In this document: positions 9,606 to 18,839 of the stretch, piece after piece | Position numbering within the stretch: the first letter of the stretch is position 1 | Layout of the letters: every line of letters starts with the position of its first letter | Assembly (NCBI GenBank): GCA_963700895.1 | Contig: CAVOZI010000011.1 | Location: 111,157 to 175,156, forward strand | DNA length: 64,000 bases | Origin: Anderseniella sp963700895 | GTDB taxonomy: Bacteria > Pseudomonadota > Alphaproteobacteria > Rhizobiales > Aestuariivirgaceae | Direction: 5' to 3' | The notes under the pieces: generated by a model | What the model saw: the letters and a program-made list of their open reading frames with translations, nothing else | The model's database searches: none | What the model was told of the DNA's origin: nothing | Made by a program: the position numbers and the translations under genes

Positions 9606-9646
9606 GATGTAAACCCCTGCTTTGTTTGCCTGATGGCTTTAAACCT

Positions 9647-9677
9647 GTTGCCAATCGCTATATTAGCCTTTGGCAAC
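9647..9677. promoter_or_regulatory. Inverted repeat between bioY and the metallo-hydrolase gene
   Basis: GTTGCCAA (9647-9654) and TTGGCAAC (9670-9677) form a perfect 8-base inverted repeat with a 15-base AT-rich centre. It occupies most of the 96-base divergent promoter region, so it could be a regulator binding site affecting either gene. The cognate regulator is unknown. Confidence 0.45.
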
Positions 9678-9701
9678 GACCGCAACAGCACTAAAGTTTT
9701 C

Positions 9702-10625
9702 ATGCCCATGAGTGAGTTGAGTTTTGACCAGGCCTTCGAGGCAGCGCACGGGCGCGCCGTGGACGTAAGCCCGCTGGTGCGCCGCGTTACCTGCAACAAT
9801 CCTGGCCCGTTCACCTTCAAGGGAACCAACTCCTATATCGTCGGGCGCGGCAACGTCGCCATCATCGATCCGGGCCCCGAGGACGAGGACCATCTGGCTG
9901 CCCTGCTCGATGCGGTGCGCGGCGAAACGGTTACGCATATCATCATCACCCACACCCACCGGGACCACTCGCCGCTGGCGCGCCAACTCAAGGCTGCCAC
10001 CGGGGCCGTCACTTTTGGTTACGGCCCGCACGGGGCCGGGCGGCCGGCCAAGGCCATCACTTCCGGTGACATCACGCTTGATGCAGCCGGCGACCACGAG
10101 TTCCAACCCGACGTGACGGTTGATCATGGAGAGGTGATCGAAGGAACCGGCTGGACGCTCGAAGGCGTGTTCACGCCGGGTCACTGCTCCAATCACCTGG
10201 CCTTCGCGCTGCCTGAGGAACGGGTGCTGTTTTCAGGTGATCATGTAATGGCGTGGTCCACCTCGGTCATTGCGCCGCCGGATGGCCACATGGCGGACTA
10301 CTTCGCCTCGCTGCGCACGTTGATGGAGCGGGTGGACGACAAGGTCTACCTGCCCGGCCACGGCCCCGCCAAGACCGAACCACAGCGGTTTGCCCGCGCC
10401 TTTCTCGGTCACCGGCAAATGCGCGAGAAAGCCGTGCTGCAGCGGATCAGGGGTGGCGAGCGCACCATCATGGGCGTGGTCCGGAAGGTCTATGCCGGTG
10501 TGGATCCGAAGCTGCACAACGCTGCCGCCCTGTCGACGCTGGCCCACGTCGAGCACCTCATTGAACAGGGGCTGGTGAGAGCGCACGGACCGCTGTCCAT
10601 CAACACCGAGTACGAGGCGGCGTGA
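9702..10625 (+). CDS. MBL-fold metallo-hydrolase with C-terminal winged helix (LACTB2-like)
   Basis: About 307 residues. The N-terminal two thirds are a metallo-beta-lactamase fold with the metal motif THTHRDHSP, further ligand-bearing segments FTPGHCSNH and FSGDHVM, and the late LPGHGP. The C-terminal ~70 residues (REKAVLQRIRGGERT onward) resemble the winged-helix extension of LACTB2-type hydrolases. The substrate is not predictable; relatives include ribonucleases and thioesterases. Two in-frame ATGs (9702, 9708) are close together without a clear ribosome binding site, so the exact start is open. The next gene begins 3 bases after its stop. Confidence 0.85.
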   Translation: MPMSELSFDQAFEAAHGRAVDVSPLVRRVTCNNPGPFTFKGTNSYIVGRGNVAIIDPGPEDEDHLAALLDAVRGETVTHIIITHTHRDHSPLARQLKAATGAVTFGYGPHGAGRPAKAITSGDITLDAAGDHEFQPDVTVDHGEVIEGTGWTLEGVFTPGHCSNHLAFALPEERVLFSGDHVMAWSTSVIAPPDGHMADYFASLRTLMERVDDKVYLPGHGPAKTEPQRFARAFLGHRQMREKAVLQRIRGGERTIMGVVRKVYAGVDPKLHNAAALSTLAHVEHLIEQGLVRAHGPLSINTEYEAA

Positions 10626-10628
10626 GCC

Positions 10629-11561
10629 GTGGTCAGGCGCATGCTCATCACCATCCTTGCACTGATTTCCGTCACCCTTGGGGCAGCGGTCCTCTGGGCC
10701 TGGACACCGGACCTGCCGCGAAGCGCGCTTGAAGCGAAGTATCTCGAACAGCCCGGCGACCTTATGAACGTGGACGGCATGCGCCTGCACGTGCGCGACC
10801 GTGGGTCCCGAGATGCATCCGCCGTCGTCATGATTCATGGTACGGCATCGCACTTGCAAAGCTGGGACGACTGGGCGGCCGGGCTACAGGACCGCTTCCG
10901 GGTGGTGCGGCTTGACCTGCCGGGTCACGGCCTGTCGGAACCGGATCCCACCGGCAACTACTCGGATGAACGCAGCGTCGCGCTTCTCGCGGCGTTGATG
11001 GACCGGCTCGGCATTGAAAGGGCCAGCATCATCGGCAGTTCGCTGGGCGGGCGCATCGCCTGGAAATTTGCCGCCGCCCATCCGGACCGGACGGCAAAAC
11101 TGGTGCTGGTTTCGCCGGACGGATTCGCCAGTCCCGGCTTCGAGTATGGCAAGGCGCCGGAAGTGCCAGCCTCGCTCGGCCTGATGAAGCATTTCATGCC
11201 GAAGCGGCGGCTGCGCCCGCAGCTGGCGGCGGCCTATGCCGATGGCAGCCGCATGGGCGGTGCGATCCTGCAACGCTATCATCACCTCATGCGCGCACCC
11301 GGCAACCGCGAGGCGCTGCTGGAGCGTATGCGCCAGACCGTGCTGGAGCCGCCCGCACCCTTCCTTGAAAAGATCACCGCAGCCACCCTGCTCGTCTGGG
11401 GCGAGCAGGACCGGATGATACCCGTCAGCAACGCGCAGGACTATCTGCGGGTGATGCCCAACGCCGAACTGGTCACCTTCGCGGACGTGGGACACGTGCC
11501 GCAGGAGGAGGCGCCGGAGATGTCGCTTAAACCGGTCAGGGCATTCCTCGAACGTCCCTGA
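10629..11561 (+). CDS. Alpha/beta hydrolase with N-terminal membrane anchor
   Basis: 310 residues from GTG 10629 (306 from ATG 10641). A hydrophobic N-terminal segment (MLITILALISVTLGAAVLWA) should anchor or export it. The rest is an alpha/beta hydrolase: oxyanion HGTASH, nucleophile elbow GSSLGG, acid in GEQDRM and His in DVGHVPQEE. The catalytic triad is therefore intact; the substrate (ester or lactone) is unknown. It begins 3 bases after the metallo-hydrolase stop and is likely in the same transcript. Confidence 0.82.
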   Translation: MVRRMLITILALISVTLGAAVLWAWTPDLPRSALEAKYLEQPGDLMNVDGMRLHVRDRGSRDASAVVMIHGTASHLQSWDDWAAGLQDRFRVVRLDLPGHGLSEPDPTGNYSDERSVALLAALMDRLGIERASIIGSSLGGRIAWKFAAAHPDRTAKLVLVSPDGFASPGFEYGKAPEVPASLGLMKHFMPKRRLRPQLAAAYADGSRMGGAILQRYHHLMRAPGNREALLERMRQTVLEPPAPFLEKITAATLLVWGEQDRMIPVSNAQDYLRVMPNAELVTFADVGHVPQEEAPEMSLKPVRAFLERP

Positions 11562-11570
11562 CGCCGGACA

Positions 11571-12005
11571 TCACACGCGCTCGTAGCGGCGCATCATCGA
11601 TACCTTGCACTCTACTTCCACCACGTGCTCCATCTCGGCAATCCGGTCACGGATGTCCTGCAGCTGCGCAGGATTGCCGGTCTCGACGCTGACGATCATG
11701 TCGGGCTTGCCGGAGATGGAATCGATGGAGGTTACCCCGGCAATGGCCGCAATGCCCGGCGCGAGACGGGTACAATTCGGAACACAGGTGGTGACGTGGA
11801 TGAACGCGCGCGTGACTTGTTCCCGATCGGGCCTGCGGATGGTGAAGCCCAGGATTTCGCCATCTGCCTTCAACCGGGCAATGCGCTCCTGAACGGCTGA
11901 TGTGGAAAGCCCCACCTCTCCTGCCAGCGTCTTTAGCGGCATGCGGCCATCGTGTTCCAGCAGGGCGAGCAGGCGTTCATCGATTGCGTCGAGTTTCTTC
12001 GGCAT
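11571..12005 (-). CDS. Lrp/AsnC-family transcriptional regulator
   Basis: 144 residues: an N-terminal winged helix (LDAIDERLLALLEHDGR, STSAVQERIARL) and a C-terminal RAM/ligand-binding domain. These proteins form octamers and respond to amino acids, often acting on adjacent genes. It is convergent with the hydrolase and divergent from the small YHS-like gene at 12123. The target is not evident from sequence. Confidence 0.9.
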   Translation of the reverse strand: MPKKLDAIDERLLALLEHDGRMPLKTLAGEVGLSTSAVQERIARLKADGEILGFTIRRPDREQVTRAFIHVTTCVPNCTRLAPGIAAIAGVTSIDSISGKPDMIVSVETGNPAQLQDIRDRIAEMEHVVEVECKVSMMRRYERV

Positions 12006-12122
12006 GGAAGTCCATCGTTTGCGCCGGAAAACAACCGGCCGTTCCGGAAACTGACCGGAACAAATCGCCCGAGCGCGCCCCTAGTGTCAATCGCGCGAAA
12101 CAATCACGAGGAGACTATCGCA

Positions 12123-12317
12123 ATGAGCAACCTGTCGATCGATGCCGCCGTCAACAAGACCTGCCCGTGGTCGGGCAACCCGATTTCCCCAGACGCGCTG
12201 ACGCGGTATCGCGGCCATGTTGTCGGCTTCTGCAATACCGGCTGCCGCGACAAGTTCGAAAAGGCAACGGCGATGTTCGACGGCATCATTGAGCAGTCGG
12301 CAGCACGTAATCCTTGA
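12123..12317 (+). CDS. Small YHS-like cysteine protein
   Basis: A 64-residue protein with a strong GAGGAG ribosome binding site 7-8 bases upstream. The core C-P-x-S-G-x-P-I ... Y-x-G-x-VVGFCNTGCRDKF resembles YHS domains, small metal-associated modules with conserved Cys residues (here CPWSG and FCNTGC). The function is not established. Its last 32 bases overlap the 3' end of the convergent acyl-CoA ligase gene. Confidence 0.72.
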   Translation: MSNLSIDAAVNKTCPWSGNPISPDALTRYRGHVVGFCNTGCRDKFEKATAMFDGIIEQSAARNP

Positions 12318-13923
12318 ACTGTTCGCGCAAGGTGAGCTTGGAGATCTTGCCGGTCGCCGTGTGCGGAATCTCGTCGACGAAAGCCACGTCGTCCGGCATC
12401 CACCACTTGGCGATCCTGCCTTCGAGGTGCTTCAGCACGGCGTCCTTGCTGACCTCGGCGCCCTTCTTCTTCACGATCACCAGCAGCGGGCGCTCGTCCC
12501 ACTTGGGGTGCGGCATGCCGATGGCAGCCGCTTCCGCCACGCCGGGGCAGCCCACCGCCGCGTTCTCCAGGTCGATCGAGGAAATCCACTCGCCGCCCGA
12601 CTTGATGACATCCTTGGAGCGGTCGGTAATCTGCATGTAGCCGTACTGGTCCAGCGTGGCCACGTCGCCGGTGTCGAACCAGCCTTCGGCGTCGAAGGCA
12701 TCGGCGCCGTCACCCTTGGCATAGGAGCGGGCGATGGCGGGTCCGCGCACCTTCAGCCGGCCGAACACCTTGCCGTCATGCGGCAGGTCGGTGCCCTCGT
12801 CGTCGGTGATCTTCATTTCCACCGTGTAGGCAGGCCGGCCCTGCTTGAGCTTGACCTTCCACCACTCATCGTCACTGAGGTGCTCCATGCCGCCCTTGCG
12901 GGTGCCGAGCGATCCCAGCGGCGACATTTCGGTCATGCCCCAGGCATGGATGACGCGGGTATCGTACTTGTCCTCGAACGCCTTCATCATGGCTTCCGGG
13001 CACGCAGAGCCACCGATCACCACCTTTTCCAGGTGTGGCAGCTTCAGGTCCGGGTTCTGTTCGAGATACTGCAGCAGCATCAGCCAGACAGTCGGCACAG
13101 CGGCGGTGGCCGTGACCTTCTCGGTATCGAGCAGTTCGTAGATCGCCTCGCCGTCCATGCGGGGCCCGGGCATCACCATCTTGGCGCCCGCCATCGGCAC
13201 GGAGAACGCCAGCGACCAGGCATTGGCATGAAACATCGGCACGACCGGCATCCACACGTCCCTCGACGCCATGCACAGGGCATCGCCCGCGCCCGACGCC
13301 ATGGCGTGCAGCACGTTGGAGCGGTGCGAGTACACCACGCCCTTGGGGTTTCCGGTGGTGCCGGAGGTGTAGCACATGCCGCAGGCGGTGTTCTCGTCAA
13401 AGCGCGGCCAGGCGAACGCGCTGTCGCCCTGCCCGATCAGTTCTTCATAGGTAATGACATTGTTCAGCTTGGTCTCGGGCATGTGGGCGCCATCGGTCAT
13501 GATGACGAAGCCCTTCACCTTCGGCAGCTTGTCCTGCACTGCCTCAAGCAGCGGCACGAAGGTCAGATCCAGGAACACCCATTTGCCTTCGCCGTGATTG
13601 ATCACGTAGATCAGCTGTTCGGCGAACAGGCGCGGGTTGAGCGTGTGCACCACACAACCCAGACCCATCAGCCCGTACCAGGTCTCCATGTGGCGGTAGC
13701 CGTTCCAGGACATGGTGCAGACGACATCGCCGAGCTTGAGGTCCAGACGGCCTTCCGCGGCTGATGCCAGCGCGCGGGCGCGATGGTCGAGGTCGCGATA
13801 AGTCATGCGGGAAATATCGCCCTCGACCCGGCGCGACACGATCTCGCGGGCGCCATGCCAGCGCGATGCGTGATCCAGAATGGTGTGAACCAGCAGCGGC
13901 CAGTCCTGCATCAGTCCCAGCAT
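12286..13923 (-). CDS. Acyl-CoA ligase (AMP-forming), DmdB/FadD-like
   Basis: A 545-residue ANL-superfamily ligase that activates a carboxylic acid with ATP and CoA. Motifs: the P-loop CYTSGTTGNPKGVVYSH, HAWGMTEMSPLG, WFDTGDVATLDQYGY and the catalytic lysine region TATGKISKLTLRE near the C-terminus. The N-terminus MLGLMQDWPLLVHTILDHA and overall size resemble the medium/long-chain fatty acid and 3-methylmercaptopropionate CoA ligases (DmdB). Sequence alone does not fix the substrate. A DmdC-like dehydrogenase (31.1 kb) and AcuI (37.4 kb) are in the window but not clustered with it. Confidence 0.85.
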   Translation of the reverse strand: MLGLMQDWPLLVHTILDHASRWHGAREIVSRRVEGDISRMTYRDLDHRARALASAAEGRLDLKLGDVVCTMSWNGYRHMETWYGLMGLGCVVHTLNPRLFAEQLIYVINHGEGKWVFLDLTFVPLLEAVQDKLPKVKGFVIMTDGAHMPETKLNNVITYEELIGQGDSAFAWPRFDENTACGMCYTSGTTGNPKGVVYSHRSNVLHAMASGAGDALCMASRDVWMPVVPMFHANAWSLAFSVPMAGAKMVMPGPRMDGEAIYELLDTEKVTATAAVPTVWLMLLQYLEQNPDLKLPHLEKVVIGGSACPEAMMKAFEDKYDTRVIHAWGMTEMSPLGSLGTRKGGMEHLSDDEWWKVKLKQGRPAYTVEMKITDDEGTDLPHDGKVFGRLKVRGPAIARSYAKGDGADAFDAEGWFDTGDVATLDQYGYMQITDRSKDVIKSGGEWISSIDLENAAVGCPGVAEAAAIGMPHPKWDERPLLVIVKKKGAEVSKDAVLKHLEGRIAKWWMPDDVAFVDEIPHTATGKISKLTLREQFKDYVLPTAQ

Positions 13924-13974
13924 GACGTCTCCTCGAAAAGGCTGTTCTTGATTGTTGTGGCGGATAATAGCGGT

Positions 13975-15391
13975 TCACCCGCGCGGATCAATCGGCACCA
14001 TGTCCTTCAGGCCGAGAATTTCTTCCAGCATCCGCCCGCCGGCCAGCACCTCACCGTCGCAGTTGGGCCGGCCGATGATCTGGATGCCCACGGGCAGGTC
14101 GTCGCCGGTGAAGCCTGCCGGAATGGACAGCGCGGGCGCGCAGACATTGGTGATGGCGTAGACGATGGCGAGCCAGTCGATATAGGTTTCGAAGGTGTGG
14201 CCGTCACACTCGGCCACGTAGCGTTGCTTCGATCGGGTAGGGGGCGACGATGGTGGCCGGGCACAGCAGCAGGTCGTAGCTGTCGAAAAAGTCGAGCGTG
14301 CGCTGGAACATGGCGGCGCGCTGGTGATCGGCCCTGACGATCTGGTCGGCAGTGAGCGCGAGCCCCTTCTCGATGTTCCAGATGACCTCCGGCTTCAGCT
14401 TGTCGCGATGGGTTTCCAGCAAGGGCTTCATGCCGGTTGCAAACGACAGCGCGCGCAGGGTCTGGAAACACTCGTGTGCTTCCGACAGATCGGGGTGGGC
14501 TTCCTCCACGATAACGCCCGCGTCCTCGAAGCGGCGGGCGGCGGCTTCAACGATCCTCGCGACCTCAGGGTCAACCGGCGTGATTCCCAGATTGCGCGAC
14601 AGTGCCACCTTCTTCGGCTTCCAGCCGGAGCGGCACTGGTCGAGATAGCTTTTCTGCGGACGCGGCTTCGACACGGGATCGCCAGGTTCCTCGCCGCACA
14701 TGGCGTCGAACAGCATCGCCAGGTCTTCCACGTTGCGCGCCATCGGGCCTTCCTGGCCCAGGTTGCCGTCCACCTTGCCGCCGCGCGACGTCGCCACCCG
14801 GCCCGGCGAGGGCCGCATGCCGCAGATGGAATTGAACGAGGCCGGGTTGCGCAAGCTGCCGCCCATGTCGGAGCCGTGGGCCACCCAGGCCATGCCGGCG
14901 GCCAAGGCCACGCCTGCCCCGCCGGATGACCCAGCAGCGGAACGGGCGGTGTTCCACGGGTTGAGCGTCGCGCCGAACACCTCGTTGAAGGTGTTGGCGC
15001 CGGCGCCGAACTCGGGCGTGTTGGACTTGGCGTAGACGATGCCGCCTTCGGCCTCCAGGTGAGTGACCAGGATGTCGGACACCTCGGGTACGGTGTCCTT
15101 GAAGATCAGCGAGCCATGCGTGGAGCGCACGCCGGCCACGTCCGCCAGGTCCTTGATCGGCACCGGCATGCCGGCCAGCCGACCGCGTTCACCGAGCGGC
15201 TTCTTTATCAGGGCATCGGCGTGGCCGCGAGCGCGGTCGAAGCACAGCGTCGGCAATGCGTTCACCTTGCCGTCCACCTCGGCAATGCGGGCCTCCAGTG
15301 CGTCGAGCAGATCGTGCGGCGTGATATCGCCCTTGTTCAGCCCTGCAACCAGTGCAGTGGCGGTCTGCTTGACAAGTGACATGTCGGCCAT
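13975..15391 (-). pseudogene. Amidase-signature enzyme, interrupted by a +1 frameshift
   Basis: Starts MADMSLVKQTATAL at 15391 with a good GAGGGGCG ribosome binding site. The first ~390 residues show the amidase signature (catalytic Lys in PVPIKDLADVAG, Ser-cisSer-Lys region SAAGSSGGAGVALAAGM, then GSDMGGSLRNPA). Near 14228 the reading frame shifts: the upstream frame ends ...APYPIE-ATLRGRV at 14204, while the true C-terminus (RYVAECDGHTFETYIDWLA...) continues in another frame to 13975. Removing one T at 14228-14229 (plus strand) restores a single ~471-residue amidase. It is either inactivated or a sequencing error. Family members hydrolyse amides, including glutamine-like and aryl amides; the substrate is unknown. 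Confidence 0.8.
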
Positions 15392-15471
15392 TGTGCGCCC
15401 CTCGTGAGTTCTGACATATTGCCAGCCAGATCGTGCGCAGACGCGCGCGCATGTCAAAAGGTATTTGCCAA

Positions 15472-16857
15472 ATGAACCAGCCTCTTTCCAACCTCGCCAT
15501 GCGGGACATCGAAACCCTCATCCACCCATACACGAACCTGTCGGCGTTCCGCGACACCGGCCCGACGGTGATCGAGGAAGGCAAGGGCATCTATGTCTAT
15601 GACCACGAGGGCAAGCAGTACATCGAGGGGCTCGCAGGTCTGTGGTGCACCTCACTTGGCTATGGCAACGAGGAACTGGTGGACGCCGCCGCCACCCAGA
15701 TGAAGCGGCTGCCCTACACCCACATCTTCGCCGGCAAGTCCAACGACCTCGCCATCGAGCTGGCCGAGACGCTGAAGGAGCTGGTGCCCTGCGAGGCGTC
15801 GAAGCTGCTGTTCTGCTCGTCAGGGTCGGAAGCCAACGACATGCAGGTGAAGCTCACCTGGTATTACAACAACGCCCGCGGCAAGCCGGAGAAAAAGAAG
15901 CTGATCAGCCGCATCAAGGGCTATCACGGCGTCACCGTAGCGTCGGGCTCGCTGACCGGCCTGCCGCCGGTGCATGCCGACTTCGACCTGCCGATCAAGA
16001 ACATCATGCACACCTCGTGCCCGCACTATTACCGCTTCGGCAAGGACGGCGAGACCGAGGACGAGTTCAGCTCCCGCATGGCGGCGGAACTTGAAGAGAT
16101 GATCATCCGCGAAGGCCCGGAAACGGTTGCCGGCTTCTTTGCCGAGCCGATCATGGGTGCGGGCGGCGTCATCATCCCGCCGCAGGGTTATTATGCCAAG
16201 ATCCAGGCTGTGCTGGAGAAGTACGACGTGCGCTTCATTGCCGATGAAGTGATCTGCGGCTTCGGGCGCACCGGCAAGTGGTTCGGCTCGGAAACCATGG
16301 GCATGAAGCCGCACTCGGTGTCTATGGCCAAGGCGATCACCTCGGCCTACATGCCGCTCGGTGGCATCACCATCGAGGAAGACCTCTACCAGGCGATGCT
16401 CGACCAGTCGAAGAAGATCGGCGTGTTCGGTCACGGCTACACCTATACCGCCCACCCGGTGGCGGCGGCGGTGGCGCTGAAGACCATCGAGATCTACAAG
16501 CGCGACGGCATCATCGACCACGTGGCGAAGCTCGCACCCGTCTTCGAAGGCCGCTTCAACAAGCTGAAGGACCACGAGCTTATCGGCGACGTGCGGACCA
16601 AGGGCTTCATCGGCGCCGCCGAGATCGTCGAGAACAAGGCCACCAAGGCATCGTTCGACCCGAAGAAGATGGTCGGCCCGACCATGATGAAGTTTGCCCA
16701 GGCCCGCGGCCTGATGGTGCGCTCGATGGTCAACTCGGTCGCCCTGTGCCCGCCGCTGATCATCTCCGAGAGCGAAATCAACGAGATGTTCGACCGCTAC
16801 GAAGCCGCGCTCAATGACACGGCCCAGTGGATCAAGAAGGAAGGCCTGCGCGGCTGA
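15472..16857 (+). CDS. Class III PLP-dependent aminotransferase (omega-amino acid:pyruvate type)
   Basis: 461 residues from ATG 15472. The fold-type I class III pattern is clear: LFCSSGSEANDMQVKLTWYY for the cofactor phosphate, ADEVICGFGRTGKWFG with the PLP-ring Asp, and the Schiff-base Lys in SMAKAITSAYMPLGG. Close relatives use putrescine, beta-alanine, taurine or GABA with pyruvate; the specific donor cannot be read from sequence. It diverges from the amidase gene, 80 bases apart, a pairing that might link amide hydrolysis to amine removal (inference). Confidence 0.88.
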   Translation: MNQPLSNLAMRDIETLIHPYTNLSAFRDTGPTVIEEGKGIYVYDHEGKQYIEGLAGLWCTSLGYGNEELVDAAATQMKRLPYTHIFAGKSNDLAIELAETLKELVPCEASKLLFCSSGSEANDMQVKLTWYYNNARGKPEKKKLISRIKGYHGVTVASGSLTGLPPVHADFDLPIKNIMHTSCPHYYRFGKDGETEDEFSSRMAAELEEMIIREGPETVAGFFAEPIMGAGGVIIPPQGYYAKIQAVLEKYDVRFIADEVICGFGRTGKWFGSETMGMKPHSVSMAKAITSAYMPLGGITIEEDLYQAMLDQSKKIGVFGHGYTYTAHPVAAAVALKTIEIYKRDGIIDHVAKLAPVFEGRFNKLKDHELIGDVRTKGFIGAAEIVENKATKASFDPKKMVGPTMMKFAQARGLMVRSMVNSVALCPPLIISESEINEMFDRYEAALNDTAQWIKKEGLRG

Positions 16858-16869
16858 CCTTCGACCCGT

Positions 16870-17688
16870 CTACGGGATCAGAATCGAACGCTTCTTCTGG
16901 CCGGTGGCGAACTCAAGCCGCCGGCCTTTTTCGTTCAGGGTAATCCGGGACGTGATCTTGCCGCCTGCGGCCACGCGCGCCACTTCGCTGAACCTGCCGC
17001 CGTCCAGGACGAGGAAGGCGATCTCGTCATAGCCCGGCGTCGGGATAGCGAGTGCGGTACGGCCATCGGACAGCTTCACCACTTCCGACAGGTCCTGAAC
17101 GCGCGAATGGATCTCGTGGTTGGAGTAGCCTTCGATGGTGGTGACGTGGGTGAGGTTGCCGCCGGCATAGCGCCAGGCCTGCAGCTCGCGGGCGAGGTGC
17201 GGCTTCCACACGGCGGTGATCTCGATCGCTCCGTCGCCATCCAGATCGGCAAACTCGGCCGGATTGATCCAGCGGTTGGCGCGGCCGATGTGCGGGGTTT
17301 GCGCAAGCTTGACGAGCCTGCCGTCCCGCACGCCGTAGATGGCCAGCGCGCCGCCGCCGGTCACGCTGGCCAGCACCACGATGACTTCGTCCCTGCCATC
17401 GCCATCCAGATCGCGCAGGCGCGCCTGCCGGTCCTCGAACACCAGTTCTTTGGGCAGCACCAGTTCCAGCACCGCGCCGTCGCGGGTCTTGACCGCCAGT
17501 CCGCCGGCCTCGATGGCATCGCCCAGAATGCCGTGCGCATAGCGGTCCGTGGGCCGGGTCAGCCAGGCTTGCGCGATGTCGTTGCTGCCCGTGTTGACGA
17601 TTCCATCCGGCAGGCGGCTGTCAGCTCCGGCAGCAGCGTGCATCGCCAGCAACAGCCCGGCAGCAAGAAGCAGCCTTGTGGAACTCAT
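16870..17688 (-). CDS. Secreted FG-GAP/VCBS repeat protein
   Basis: 272 residues with a signal peptide (MSSTRLLLAAGLLLAMHAAAGA). Two calcium-type DxDGDG loops, LRDLDGDGRDEVIVV and FADLDGDGAIEITAV, mark FG-GAP/VCBS beta-propeller-like repeats, so it is likely a periplasmic or exported beta-propeller. Its ATG overlaps the stop of the upstream PLP enzyme gene by 4 bases (ATGA), so it belongs to the SDR - PLP enzyme operon. The role there is unclear. Confidence 0.8.
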   Translation of the reverse strand: MSSTRLLLAAGLLLAMHAAAGADSRLPDGIVNTGSNDIAQAWLTRPTDRYAHGILGDAIEAGGLAVKTRDGAVLELVLPKELVFEDRQARLRDLDGDGRDEVIVVLASVTGGGALAIYGVRDGRLVKLAQTPHIGRANRWINPAEFADLDGDGAIEITAVWKPHLARELQAWRYAGGNLTHVTTIEGYSNHEIHSRVQDLSEVVKLSDGRTALAIPTPGYDEIAFLVLDGGRFSEVARVAAGGKITSRITLNEKGRRLEFATGQKKRSILIP

Positions 17689-18839
17689 GCCTTGTCCAGC
17701 GCCTTTTCGAGGTCGGCGATCAGGTCCTGCACCGCCTCGATGCCAACCGACACCCGCACGAGGTTGTCAGGGATAGGGCTGTCAGGCCCCTCGATCACCT
17801 TGCGGTGCTCGGCGAGGCTTTCGACGCCTCCCAGCGAGGTGGCGGGGAGGAACAGTTTCAACGCCCGGATGAACCTGCCAGTCTCGGCCATGCCACCCTT
17901 TACACAGACGGACAGCATGCCGCCGAAGCGCTCGCCCATCTGGCGGCGCGCAATCTCGTGGCCGGGGTGAGACTGCAGTCCCGGATAGAGCACCCGCTCC
18001 ACCTTGGGGTGATGCTCAAGGTGTCTCGCAATGGCCAGTGCGTTGTCGCTCGCCTGCTTCACCCGCACATGCAGCGTACGCATGCCCCGGATCAGCAGCC
18101 AGCTTTCGAACGGCGCGAGAATGCCGCCGGTGATGGCGCGCACGTGCTTCGCCGCCTGCCAGCGGGCATTGTCTTGCCTGGTCACCAGCGCCCCGCCAAG
18201 CACGTCCGAGTGGCCGTTGAGGTACTTGGTGACCGATTGAAACACAATGTCTGCGCCATGTTCGAACGGCCTTGTGACAACCGGGCTGGCGGAAGTCGAG
18301 TCCACGCCCAGAATGGCGCCGGCCTCGTGGGCGATATCCGCCATGGCGCGGATATCGACAACGTCCCAGGTCGGGTTGACCGGCGTTTCCATCCAGACGA
18401 GTTCCGCGTCCTTCGCGGCCGCCCTGACGGCAGCCATGTCGGTCATGTCGACATACTCGACCGTGATGCGGCCGGTGCGGGCCATGTGGTTCAGCAGGTC
18501 GCGGCTGCCCCAGTAGAAGATGTTGGGTGCAACCACCTTTGCACCGGGCTGCAACGTTTCCAGCAGGCCGGTGATGCCGGCAAGTCCAGACGCATAGACC
18601 ATGGCGGCGTGACCGCCTTCAAGGGCGGCAATGATGCGCTCGGCATGGTCGATGGTCTCGTTGCCGTAGCGCGAATAGAGATGGGTTCCGATGAGCTGAT
18701 AATCGGCATCGCGGGCATAGGTGGTCGCGGTGTAAAGCGGCGGCACGATCGCCCCGGTGGCAGCATCGACCGCATCCAGTGCCTGTGCGGCGATGGTTTC
18801 AGGGCTGCGGCGCACGCCGTCAGACATGCTGGCCACCAT
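17685..18839 (-). CDS. Cys/Met-metabolism PLP enzyme (cystathionine gamma-synthase/beta-lyase family)
   Basis: 384 residues of the Cys/Met gamma-family: SRYGNETIDHAER, the aromatic PLP contact region near VYASGLAGITGLLE, Schiff-base Lys in SVTKYLNGHSDVLGG, and the C-terminal SVGIEAVQDLIADLE. Members catalyse cystathionine synthesis or cleavage, or related thiol eliminations; which one is uncertain. The ATG at 18839 overlaps the end of the SDR gene by 20 bases (ATG 18827 would shorten this to 8), and its own end overlaps the FG-GAP gene, so three genes are tightly coupled. Confidence 0.87.
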   Translation of the reverse strand: MVASMSDGVRRSPETIAAQALDAVDAATGAIVPPLYTATTYARDADYQLIGTHLYSRYGNETIDHAERIIAALEGGHAAMVYASGLAGITGLLETLQPGAKVVAPNIFYWGSRDLLNHMARTGRITVEYVDMTDMAAVRAAAKDAELVWMETPVNPTWDVVDIRAMADIAHEAGAILGVDSTSASPVVTRPFEHGADIVFQSVTKYLNGHSDVLGGALVTRQDNARWQAAKHVRAITGGILAPFESWLLIRGMRTLHVRVKQASDNALAIARHLEHHPKVERVLYPGLQSHPGHEIARRQMGERFGGMLSVCVKGGMAETGRFIRALKLFLPATSLGGVESLAEHRKVIEGPDSPIPDNLVRVSVGIEAVQDLIADLEKALDKA

